Part shown: piece after piece, positions 33,859 through 42,338 of the stretch
Layout of the letters: each line of letters opens with the position of its first letter
Position numbering within the stretch: position 1 is the stretch's first letter
Source: Lapidilactobacillus wuchangensis
GTDB lineage: Bacteria > Bacillota > Bacilli > Lactobacillales > Lactobacillaceae
Direction of reading: 5' to 3'
DNA: 64,000 nt
NCBI RefSeq assembly: GCF_003946645.1
Contig: NZ_RHOU01000008.1
Coordinates: 1-64,000, forward strand
Made by a program: the position numbers and the translations under genes
Notes under the pieces: model-generated
The model's database searches: none
The model's input: the letters and a program-made list of their open reading frames with translations, nothing else
What the model was told of the DNA's origin: nothing

Positions 33859-34998
33859 ATGAAATTCACGATCAATCGAACTGCTTTTTTACGTTACTTC
33901 AATGATGTTTCACGTGCCATCCCTTCAAAAACTGCCATCTCAATTTTGACAGGTCTTAAATTAGATTTAACTAATGATGGTTTGCAACTAACTGGGAGCA
34001 ACGCTGATATTTCCATCGAATCATTCTTACCTGTTACTGATGAAGAACTGGATTTACAAGTTGAATCTGTTGGTGCCGTTGTTTTAAGTGCGCGCTTTTT
34101 TGGTGAAGTAGTTAAACGATTACCTGATGAAACCTTTACCTTTGATGTTCGCGACAATTTCCAAACCGTTTTAACTTCAGGCCAATCAGAATTCACGATT
34201 AATGGTTTCGATGCCAATAATTATCCACGCTTACCAGAAATCGAAGAACAAAATGAACTGAAAATTAACGCTGACATTTTGCGCGACTTGATCAACCAAA
34301 CCGTTTTGGCTGTTTCAAACCAAGAAAGTCGGCCAATTTTAACTGGGGTTCATTTCATGATCGACGGTAATGGCCTATTGGCAGTAGCGACTGACAGCCA
34401 TCGTTTAGCACAACGTCGCTTGGACTTAGAAAATATTACTGGCACTTATAACTTAGTGATTCCTGGTAAAAGTTTACTAGAATTAGGCCGGATGTTAGCT
34501 GATCTTAAAGAAGACGTCAGCCTAAAAATCAATGAAAATCAAGTCTTATTCTCCTTTGGCAATACGAAATTCTATTCACGCTTACTAGAAGGAAATTATC
34601 CTGACACCACTAAATTAATTCCAACAGATGCCAACACCACTTTGCAATTATCTGCCGGCGATTTATTATCTGCCATCGACCGGGCTTCATTGTTATCTCA
34701 CGCTAGTCGCAGTAACGTGGTGCGCTTGATTTTAAATCCGGCCAACAATGTGGCAACGCTATCCAGTACTTCGCCAGACGTAGGGACCACTGAAGAAAAC
34801 TTACAAATTTCAACTTTGTCAGGTGAAGAATTAGATATTTCCTTTAACCCTGATTATATGAAAGATGCCTTACGGGCCTTTGGTGCCACTGATATTATTT
34901 TGGCCTTCACCACCAACTTACGGCCATTTACGTTATACCCATCTGAGGACAAAGAACATTACATCCAACTGATCACCCCAGTCCGGACTTTCAACTAA
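33859..34998 (+). CDS. dnaN: DNA polymerase III beta sliding clamp
   Basis: A 379-residue clamp protein of normal length: start MKFTINRTAFLRYFNDVSRA, internal RPILTGVHF, and the C-terminal ITPVRTF. It encircles DNA as a dimer and tethers polymerase III. AGGAGG precedes the ATG. A strong terminator follows, so transcription does not simply continue into the distant yaaA-recF-gyrBA genes. Confidence 0.98.
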   Translation: MKFTINRTAFLRYFNDVSRAIPSKTAISILTGLKLDLTNDGLQLTGSNADISIESFLPVTDEELDLQVESVGAVVLSARFFGEVVKRLPDETFTFDVRDNFQTVLTSGQSEFTINGFDANNYPRLPEIEEQNELKINADILRDLINQTVLAVSNQESRPILTGVHFMIDGNGLLAVATDSHRLAQRRLDLENITGTYNLVIPGKSLLELGRMLADLKEDVSLKINENQVLFSFGNTKFYSRLLEGNYPDTTKLIPTDANTTLQLSAGDLLSAIDRASLLSHASRSNVVRLILNPANNVATLSSTSPDVGTTEENLQISTLSGEELDISFNPDYMKDALRAFGATDIILAFTTNLRPFTLYPSEDKEHYIQLITPVRTFN

Positions 34999-35019
34999 AA
35001 AAGAAAAACATGTTTCGCT

Positions 35020-35064
35020 GCAGCGTTGATTTTGACTTTAAGTCAGAATTAACGCTGCTTTTTT
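35020..35064 (+). terminator. Terminator after dnaN
   Basis: GCAGCGTT-GACT/AGTC-AACGCTGC hairpin followed by T6. It closes the dnaA-dnaN unit before the accessory insertion. Confidence 0.85.
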
Positions 35065-35219
35065 GTGAGCAAAAAATAATAAGTGGGATGTATGATTATG
35101 CAATTCGCGATAATAAAGGAAAGTGTTGTAAGATAATTTTGTTGTATAACAGCGATGACAAAAATGTCCGTAAAGCGCTTCCTGAATGAGGATGGCAGAG
35201 TGTTTGATTCTGAGAAGAT

Positions 35220-35394
35220 GTTTAAACAGAACTTGTTTTGACTACATTGCGGGCTGCTTGGCGTGGAACGCGGCCGGCGTTGATTTGAGCTTATTGCTTT
35301 GCAACAATCTCAAATACAAGCCTTGTTCTAAGTGGCACAGCCACTAAGAACAATTTGGCGGCTGACGCCAAGATCCCTCCATTTCGTCTGGAGT
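35220..35394 (-). repeat. Structured dispersed repeat, copy 12 (type 1)
   Basis: A full minus-strand copy with CTTGGCGT/ACGCCAAG arms and P2 TTCTTAGTGGC/GCCACTTAGAA, almost identical to copy 4. It marks the left boundary of the accessory block. Confidence 0.9.
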
Positions 35395-35496
35395 TGAGTT
35401 AGTGCAGTTCACATTTGTTAGTGTTTAAGGCAGTGTTAGTAGGATTCATTAACTCAATTCAATCAGTAGTAATAGTTGAACAGCAACTAAAAAAGT

Positions 35497-35541
35497 GGTG
35501 TGACAACTCTATTTTCCAGTAGAAATTGTCACACCTTTTTT
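35497..35541. terminator. Central hairpin of the copy 12 / copy 13 pair
   Basis: GGTGTGACAA/TTGTCACACC followed by T6, the same hairpin as at 4926 and 11796, in inverted overall orientation. Confidence 0.75.
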
Positions 35542-35596
35542 ATTTCCCTACAATCTGGTTCGGCCAAATAGTGGCGATCAAATTTGTCAGTTTCAT

Positions 35597-35760
35597 CCAG
35601 GCAGGGGCCCAACGATTGGCGTCAGCTGTGAAATTTGTCTTGCTGCTTTAGCAGCTAGTCAAAGCCTCGTATTGAAGACAATTCGGTTTTTGAATTGGCT
35701 TCAATCGACGGCCACAGCGTTCCACGCCCACAAAATCGCTGGGCCCCTGCCGCTCACAAC
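35597..35760 (+). repeat. Structured dispersed repeat, copy 13 (type 2)
   Basis: A full copy with a 12-bp perfect outer stem GGCAGGGGCCCA (35600-35611)/TGGGCCCCTGCC (35741-35752), inner GCTGTG/CACAGC, and P3 ATTGAAG/CTTCAAT. Confidence 0.9.
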
Positions 35761-35855
35761 TAAGGAACGACTTAATTCAATGCCAGTTGAAACTGGCTGA
35801 TCAAAGCGCAAAAATAGGGATTAGATAACTATAAATAATAGTGGGGGTACGGCAG

Positions 35856-36623
35856 ATGGCAAAATTTGAATTTAATGCTGAGCAACAATACGGCAATTTA
35901 TCAGGGGCCGATTTTAATTGGTTTGCGACCCATCGCAATTACAGCAATACCGCTTCTTGGCTGGTTTATCAGGATTCCCAGAAAGAATCACTGAATCCAC
36001 CAGCAACAATTGGCAATACCAAAGGCGATCACATTTCGTTTCAGGCCGCCATTCAAGCAAATGAAACTAATTTTAATGGGCAAACTCTGGTGATTTTAAC
36101 CAACCCAGCCAGTCAAAAAACGTTAGTTAGTGATGCTGATTTTGAGGCCTTTCATCATCCCAGTACAACTGATCGCCGCCTGCGTTATTTAGCGAAGAAT
36201 TTACAGCCGAATCAGTTTCAGCTCGAGCTAGCTGGTGCTTTTGTGACTGATATGATCACTAATAAATGGGATTCTAATCCCAATGCGCAGAATGTCTGGG
36301 CTGGTGTCAGTGATGCTGAGATTGTTGATCATCTGCTGGTGACTGCTAATGATTTATTAGTTCATGGCCAAAACCAGCCGCGAACACTAGACATTGTCTT
36401 AGCAATTCATAAAAGTCGCCGCTCTGATAAAATTATGAATTTGCTGACGGCACAGTTGCAGCAGATAAAAGCTGGTAACGTCAGCACTGAGCCAACATTG
36501 ACACAAGCCATTCAAGCAAATCGAGTCCGAGCATTTCGGCTGCCATTTCATCCTGGTGTTCAAGGCAAAGGGGCCCAGCAAACAATTACAGCTGTTCGTG
36601 CAGGCATTAAAAGAATATTTTGA
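35856..36623 (+). CDS. Hypothetical protein (255 aa)
   Basis: A 255-residue soluble protein, with no signal peptide or membrane segment. Features include LVILTNPASQKTL near 95, IVDHLLVTANDLL near 160 and TLDIVLAIHKSRRSDK near 185. I do not recognise the family. The ATG at 35856 follows GGGGGTACGGCAG; an upstream GTG would add five residues. It is the first gene of the accessory block between dnaN and yaaA and stands alone between repeat copy 13 and the adhesin. Confidence 0.65.
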   Translation: MAKFEFNAEQQYGNLSGADFNWFATHRNYSNTASWLVYQDSQKESLNPPATIGNTKGDHISFQAAIQANETNFNGQTLVILTNPASQKTLVSDADFEAFHHPSTTDRRLRYLAKNLQPNQFQLELAGAFVTDMITNKWDSNPNAQNVWAGVSDAEIVDHLLVTANDLLVHGQNQPRTLDIVLAIHKSRRSDKIMNLLTAQLQQIKAGNVSTEPTLTQAIQANRVRAFRLPFHPGVQGKGAQQTITAVRAGIKRIF

Positions 36624-36941
36624 ATTCAGAAAATTACTCAGAAACTCGTGTAATACGCAAGGATTTTCGAAACGAACTAATCATTCCAATAAAAATAAAT
36701 TTATTTAGTATACTAAAACGCAATTATTCGGGTTGAAAATTTTCAATCGCCGTAGCTGATAAGCTTGAAAAATCGGCAATATCGACTAAATTTGTGCCCA
36801 ATTAATCCCTAATGAAAATATTTTCAGAAAACAGCCAATATTTGTGTAAATCTTTGTGATTTTAGGTTCATTTATCTAATCGTTAGCGTTATACTATTTC
36901 TATATGATTAATGATTAGTTTTTTGAAAGGGACGATCAGCA
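36624..36941. other. Intergenic region upstream of the adhesin
   Basis: 318 bp, AT-rich. It contains a perfect palindrome TTGAAAATTTTCAA (36733-36746) and a -10-like TATACT near 36890. Nothing else is recognised. Confidence 0.4.
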
Positions 36942-39900
36942 ATGTTTAGGGCAAAAGGGATTAGTGCAAAGATTAGGACGATTTTTACAATTTTTGTATT
37001 AGCAATTGCACCACTATTTTCCGCAAATACGATGAGTGTGTTGGCGGCAACCAATAATAGTCGAGCTAGCGTGCCCAGTGGTGGCGATTTCTATGATGAT
37101 GTCCCCGAAGCTGAGGATGCGCCCCTAGGTGCTGCTCAGTATTTTCATATTTTTTCCAATAAAACCAAAATTAGTGCCCATGTTAACGGCAATATTTCCA
37201 CTGGTCAATTTGATGGTCAGGTGAATTTTGGGACCAACATTATTCAAGGGTTAGTTGATCAGGACATTAACTATTTCCAAAATATTGATAACATTGCCAA
37301 CAGTTCTTTTGTTGATTCTGGCAGCAGTGATGACCGGACTAATAAGGTTGTTGTTGGTGATAACGTTGACGTTGATCTTGAAAATCAAAACACAGTTTAT
37401 CTTGAAAACAGCAAAATGGACCATTTAGCCGCTGACGAAATTTATCAAGATCCTTCTAACGATGAGACTTACATCAACATCAAGCAGGAACTTGGCGAAG
37501 ATAAAACGCAAGGCGAAGAATGGGCCACTAAAGAAGATTCAAACAATGTCAGTGCCAATTTCTCCGATCAAAATAATCGTGAAATTGCTATTTCACCTGA
37601 TGCTGAAGAGAGTGCTGCTTATTCAGTTGAGTTAACTAAAGTCGATGAACAAGGGAATCCCTTGGCAGGAGCTGTTTTTGATCTCTACGAAGAGGGTAAT
37701 GAAAAGCCAATTCGTGAGGGCTTAACTACCGATGAAAATGGCAAAATCACTTTAGACAATTTGAAATCAATTGGTGACTATTATTTTGTTGAAACCAAAG
37801 CACCAGAGGGTTATAAACTTGATGGCGTTAAACACTATTTCAAAGTCACGATTGCTAGCCAAACCAGCAAAAGTGACTATGTTTATTACAACCTTGATGC
37901 AGATGAGTTAGCGAAAGATACGCCCCTTAAAATTTCAGGGATTAGTTCTGATGGTCCCTCAATTATTGTTAACGTTGACTTAAAAGGTCGCAGCGAGTTA
38001 AATATTAATTCTCAAATTAAGCCAATCATTGATGAAAATGATCGTCATAATCAAGAAACGGAAGATTTTGCTGATGCCAAAATTCTTTTTAATTTCTATA
38101 ATTCTAACGACACGACCATTAATGTAAATCGGCCCTTTAGCGGCACGATGTTGGCGCCAGAAGCTAAAATTGTGGCTTATCAAAATGTCGACGGTAGTTT
38201 AATTGCTGATGACGTGAACGTTGTCGGTGGTGAAACTCATCGTTGGGATTTCCAGTCGGCTTTCCAAACTGGGGATGGCGTGCCTGTTGAATTAACAGTT
38301 GCGAATAGTAAAGAAGAAACTGCCGAAACAGTTAAAGTTGCTGGTAACAAGAAATGGATCGACGGCAATAATCCTGAACGACCTAAAAAAGTCATCGTTG
38401 ATCTCTATCAAAATGGCCAGCAAATCGATTATCGAGAAATCACCGCCAAAGATAACTGGCATTATAGTTTCGATAATTTGCCGAAGTACGATGAAGATGG
38501 CAACGAATATCTTTATACGGTGAAAGAATGGAAAGTGCCGGGCTATATTACCGGCGTTGATGCTGATGATAATATTACCAACACCTTAGCGACCAGCATT
38601 AGTGGCAACAAGACTTGGGTCGATAATGATAATGCTGCCGGCAAACGGCCAAGCAGTATTAAAGTTGATCTTTATCAGAACGGCATTCAAATTGATTCCA
38701 AAGATGTCACAGGTGAAGGCAACGACTGGCCATATAATTTTACCAACTTGCCGAAGTATGATGCTGATGGCAAAGAATATGTTTACACCGTTAAAGAAGA
38801 GACCGTGCCTGGCTATACCCAAATACAAAATGGGCTGAATCTTACCAACACGATTGAACCGGAAGTCACGCCAGAACCTGAAACAACCGCCGTTAATGGT
38901 ACGAAGACTTGGGTCGATAATGATAATGCTGGGAAAACTCGGCCGGACAGGATTACCGTCCATTTGTACCAGAATGGCGAATTGTTCAAGTCTCAAGAAG
39001 TCACTGCGACTAATAATTGGCAATACAGCTTCACTGATTTGCCCAAGTATGACGAAAATGGCGCCGAGTATGAATACACCATTGGTGAGGATGCGGTGCC
39101 TGGTTATACCAGTGATCGGGATGGCGATAATTTAACCAATACCCTTGAAGAAACCACCACTGAACCAGAAAAGACTGAAATCAGTGGTACCAAAACTTGG
39201 GTTGGCGATACCGAAACGAGTCGACCAAAGAGTATTACCGTCGATCTTTATCAAAATGGTGTCAAAATAAATAGTAAGCAGGTAACCGCCGCTGAAAATT
39301 GGCAATATAGTTTTACCAACTTGGATAAGTATGATAAAGATGGTAACGAATACGTTTATTCTGTAAAAGAAGCTGATGTTCCTGCAGATTACACTAGCGA
39401 ACAAGTCGGGACTGATTTCATCAACACTTATGTGGCGCAAGAAAAGACTGAAATCAGCGGTGAGAAAATTTGGAACGACAACAATGACGCTTCAGGTGTG
39501 CGGCCTGAGAGTGTAACCGTCGCCCTTTATCGCAATGGCACTCAGACGACGCAATCCCAAAAAATCACTGCGGCAAATAGCTGGCAATATCATTTTACTG
39601 ATTTAGAGAAATATGATGCTAACGGCGATCCTTATGTTTATACCGTTAAAGAAACTGATGTCCCTAATAACTATCATGTCGAATATGACGGTTTCAATAT
39701 CGTTAATACTTTAGTCAAAACCGAAGTAGCCGGGACCAAAACCTGGGTCGATAATGATGATGAGAACGGTGTACGTCCTGAATCCATTACCATCAAACTC
39801 AAGCGTAATGGTGAAGTGATTGCTAGCCGCGAAGTCACTGCAGCTGATAAATGGCAGTACAGTTTCACCGACCTTGATAAGTTCGATGCTCAGGGCAAGG

Positions 39901-40772
39901 AGTACCAATATACGATTGAGGAAGAAAACGTCAAGTATTACACTGGGGAACAAACAGGTAACTACGATTGGACCAACACCTTAAATAAGAGTGTTGAGCC
40001 AGCTGAGGAAGTTACGAATATTTCTGGCCGTAAGATTTGGGTTGATCAACATGATGCTCAAGGTGAACGTCCCGAAAGTATCACTGTCAACTTATTGCGC
40101 AATGGTCAGAAAATCGATTCTCGCCAAGTAACCGCCGCTGATAATTGGCGTTATGAGTTCACGGCCTTACCTAAAACCGATGATCACGGCAATGCCTACA
40201 AATATACGGTTGCAGAAGAAAAAGTTCCTGGTTATACGAACAGTCAATTTGGTTTTGTTTTCGTTAATCGCTTAGTGACCACGAAAATTTCCGGTCAGAA
40301 GACTTGGGTCGATGATCATAACGCGGCTAATAAACGACCAACTAGCGTGACCTTCGAACTTTATCGCAATGGTAAAAAGACTGGTCAAACTACAGAAGCA
40401 ATAGCTGCCACTAATTGGCAATATCAGTTCACTAAATTAGCCAAGTTTGACAAATTAGGCAAGGAATATACCTACACCGTCAAAGAAGTGGCGGTGCTAG
40501 GTTACACCACCAGCCAAGATGGCTATAACTTCACCAATACCTTAGACAAAGAAACCACCGATGAAGACAACGGCGGTTCTGGCGAAGAAGATCATGGCTC
40601 AGAGGACAACAATAATTCCAGTCACCATGATGAGAAGAAAGACAGTAGTAAACAGAAGTTACCACAAGCTGGGGAACGAAATAATAGCAACTTATTAATC
40701 GTTGCTGGTTTCGTATTACTACTAACGACTATTTTCAGTTTTGCAAAAGTTAATTTAAAAAAGCAGCATTAA
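36942..40772 (+). CDS. Cell-wall-anchored Cna_B-repeat adhesin (LPQAG sorting signal)
   Basis: A 1,276-residue surface protein. A long signal peptide (1-36, ending VLAA) is followed by a choice-of-anchor-A-like region split around a SpaA-type Cna_B domain (about 227-307; VDEQGNPLAGAVFDLYE). Eight Cna_B repeats of about 90 residues follow, starting near 466, 550, 650, 745, 835, 926, 1025 and 1115, each opening with G-x-K-x-W-x-D and containing DLYQNG or a variant. A Ser/Asp/Glu/His spacer leads to LPQAGE (about 1240), a membrane helix and a basic tail. It is probably fixed to peptidoglycan by sortase and binds host or food matrix. The sorting motif has Ala where LPXTG has Thr. Confidence 0.92.
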   Translation: MFRAKGISAKIRTIFTIFVLAIAPLFSANTMSVLAATNNSRASVPSGGDFYDDVPEAEDAPLGAAQYFHIFSNKTKISAHVNGNISTGQFDGQVNFGTNIIQGLVDQDINYFQNIDNIANSSFVDSGSSDDRTNKVVVGDNVDVDLENQNTVYLENSKMDHLAADEIYQDPSNDETYINIKQELGEDKTQGEEWATKEDSNNVSANFSDQNNREIAISPDAEESAAYSVELTKVDEQGNPLAGAVFDLYEEGNEKPIREGLTTDENGKITLDNLKSIGDYYFVETKAPEGYKLDGVKHYFKVTIASQTSKSDYVYYNLDADELAKDTPLKISGISSDGPSIIVNVDLKGRSELNINSQIKPIIDENDRHNQETEDFADAKILFNFYNSNDTTINVNRPFSGTMLAPEAKIVAYQNVDGSLIADDVNVVGGETHRWDFQSAFQTGDGVPVELTVANSKEETAETVKVAGNKKWIDGNNPERPKKVIVDLYQNGQQIDYREITAKDNWHYSFDNLPKYDEDGNEYLYTVKEWKVPGYITGVDADDNITNTLATSISGNKTWVDNDNAAGKRPSSIKVDLYQNGIQIDSKDVTGEGNDWPYNFTNLPKYDADGKEYVYTVKEETVPGYTQIQNGLNLTNTIEPEVTPEPETTAVNGTKTWVDNDNAGKTRPDRITVHLYQNGELFKSQEVTATNNWQYSFTDLPKYDENGAEYEYTIGEDAVPGYTSDRDGDNLTNTLEETTTEPEKTEISGTKTWVGDTETSRPKSITVDLYQNGVKINSKQVTAAENWQYSFTNLDKYDKDGNEYVYSVKEADVPADYTSEQVGTDFINTYVAQEKTEISGEKIWNDNNDASGVRPESVTVALYRNGTQTTQSQKITAANSWQYHFTDLEKYDANGDPYVYTVKETDVPNNYHVEYDGFNIVNTLVKTEVAGTKTWVDNDDENGVRPESITIKLKRNGEVIASREVTAADKWQYSFTDLDKFDAQGKEYQYTIEEENVKYYTGEQTGNYDWTNTLNKSVEPAEEVTNISGRKIWVDQHDAQGERPESITVNLLRNGQKIDSRQVTAADNWRYEFTALPKTDDHGNAYKYTVAEEKVPGYTNSQFGFVFVNRLVTTKISGQKTWVDDHNAANKRPTSVTFELYRNGKKTGQTTEAIAATNWQYQFTKLAKFDKLGKEYTYTVKEVAVLGYTTSQDGYNFTNTLDKETTDEDNGGSGEEDHGSEDNNNSSHHDEKKDSSKQKLPQAGERNNSNLLIVAGFVLLLTTIFSFAKVNLKKQH

Positions 40773-40790
40773 TTTCTAAATTAAAATTAA

Positions 40791-40829
40791 AAGCATCTAC
40801 AATTTAAAAAATTGTAGATGCTTTTTTTG
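40791..40829 (+). terminator. Terminator of the adhesin gene
   Basis: AAGCATCTACAAT/ATTGTAGATGCTT, 13-bp stem followed by T7. Confidence 0.9.
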
Positions 40830-41046
40830 CTGCTAGTTTAAACTAATTGTGAATTACACTATTTATTAAAGAAATAAGGTATAATAAATTATGCAATAAG
40901 TTACTATAGTCATTGTTAAATTAGGAAATAGGACCTTTTTAAGACAGTAAATAAAATATTAACAATATCGCTACAATCTGTTCTTAATATTTTGCTGATA
41001 ACGTCGTTTTTTGTTTTAAAATATAAGCGTTTTTGGGGGAATAACC

Positions 41047-42003
41047 TTGAATAGCAACTATCGAGTGGCGGAAACTTTAGTACGGCTAATGTTAGGGGAA
41101 GTTGTTGATTACGAATCGTTACAGCAGAAGTATGATATTAGTCACCGTACCTTCCAGCGCGATCTGCATGATATTGAAGGTGCCTTGGCTGAGGTAGATC
41201 CTAACGATAGTTATTTGAAGAAAGTCGAAAATCGCCAACAGTATTATTTGGTCCGCGAAGATTTGAACGAATCTCTAAATAAGGTTTTACTGATTAGCAA
41301 TATTTTATTAGCCAGTCGAGCGCTAACAAATGCTGAAATGAAGGAATGCTTGACCTATTTACAGGCGGGCTTACCACCTAATGAGCGGGAACAAGTTGCC
41401 AATTACTTGGTTATGCCTAAATCAAGTTATCTGCCGTTGACTAATGCTCAGCCACTATTGGTACATCTGCGCCAGCTTTCAGATTGTATTCTCAATCATC
41501 AGGTGCTAACTTTTGATTATCAGGGGAGTTGGATTGACGATCCCGAACCACATGAACACGAAGCACAGCCAGTCGCACTTTTCTTTGAGAAGTATTATTT
41601 CTATGTGGCGATGTATAATGTTCAAACCCATGGCTATTGGTTTAATCGGGTTGATCGGATTTTAAAAATCAAAAAGATTACTGCAGGTAAGCCGATGGAT
41701 TATGGTCACGACTTCTCATTGATCGATCGCCGTCAGCAATCATATTTCTTCCATACTGGCCAGTTGATTACTTTTCGTTTTGAGTGCTTGAATTGTTATC
41801 CGCCGACAGCGTTAGACCATTTTCCAGGTTCAAAGATTGTTGGCCACAATGCTGCTGGCCAAGTTATTATTGAAGCACGGTTTAAATTCGATGCGGCCCT
41901 GTTCTGGATCATGAGCCAGGGTGCCAAGGTTAAGGTGATTTCACCGCCATCATTGATTACTCGCCTGCAATATGAAATGAAGGCGACGCTGGACTTGTAT
42001 TGA
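41047..42003 (+). CDS. HTH-WYL transcriptional regulator
   Basis: A 318-residue regulator: N-terminal winged helix (about 8-60; YDISHRTFQRDLHDIEGAL) and a WYL domain (about 140-230; LTFDYQG, ALFFEKYYFYVAMYN, FNRVDRILKI). WYL domains sense nucleic-acid-like or other ligands. It starts at TTG 41047 behind GGGGGAATAACC. It lies between two wall-anchored protein genes on the same strand, so it may control one or both; that is inference from position. Confidence 0.82.
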   Translation: MNSNYRVAETLVRLMLGEVVDYESLQQKYDISHRTFQRDLHDIEGALAEVDPNDSYLKKVENRQQYYLVREDLNESLNKVLLISNILLASRALTNAEMKECLTYLQAGLPPNEREQVANYLVMPKSSYLPLTNAQPLLVHLRQLSDCILNHQVLTFDYQGSWIDDPEPHEHEAQPVALFFEKYYFYVAMYNVQTHGYWFNRVDRILKIKKITAGKPMDYGHDFSLIDRRQQSYFFHTGQLITFRFECLNCYPPTALDHFPGSKIVGHNAAGQVIIEARFKFDAALFWIMSQGAKVKVISPPSLITRLQYEMKATLDLY

Positions 42004-42036
42004 ATGGTTAGTAAGTAGATTAGTTAGAATGCCGTA

Positions 42037-42116
42037 CACTGAATTTGTAAGCAGCGGATTGCACATAGATACACTAAAGCCCGTAACTATTCTTGATAGT
42101 TGCGGGCTTTTTTTGC
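42037..42116 (+). ncRNA. Candidate orphan RNAII-like RNA or WYL-gene terminator
   Basis: TTGAAT (42000-42005) and TAGAAT (42025-42030) could start an ~80-nt RNA ending in AAAGCCCG-AACTAT/ATAGTT-CGGGCTTT plus T7 (42076-42116). The text AGATACAC-AAAGCCC matches the antitoxin RNA of type I locus 2. No toxin frame was found opposite. At minimum the hairpin is a terminator. Confidence 0.45.
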
Positions 42117-42338
42117 GCTAAAACCGATGAGATAATGCATTCCAACTAAGTTGTTGGCCTGTTTGAATAGTAAAATCAAATAACTTGATGGCTAGCCTTT
42201 GAACAATTAAAAATGTGTAAAGTAATATTGAATATAATTGAGCAATAATAGCTAAAACGACATAATGTGACCAATCCTCTTGCTACAATGACGCTGTTTA
42301 ATGATCGTTATTATTGATACTTTCAGGAGGAATAAGTT

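Noticed and set aside
33908-33923. parS-like TGTTTCACGTG inside dnaN
   Set aside because: Only the left 11 bases match; the right half (CCATC) does not, and it encodes conserved residues.
36942-40772. Tandem similar segments as a possible CRISPR or satellite array
   Set aside because: They are ~90-residue Cna_B protein repeats in one continuous reading frame. No CRISPR array or cas gene was seen in the window.
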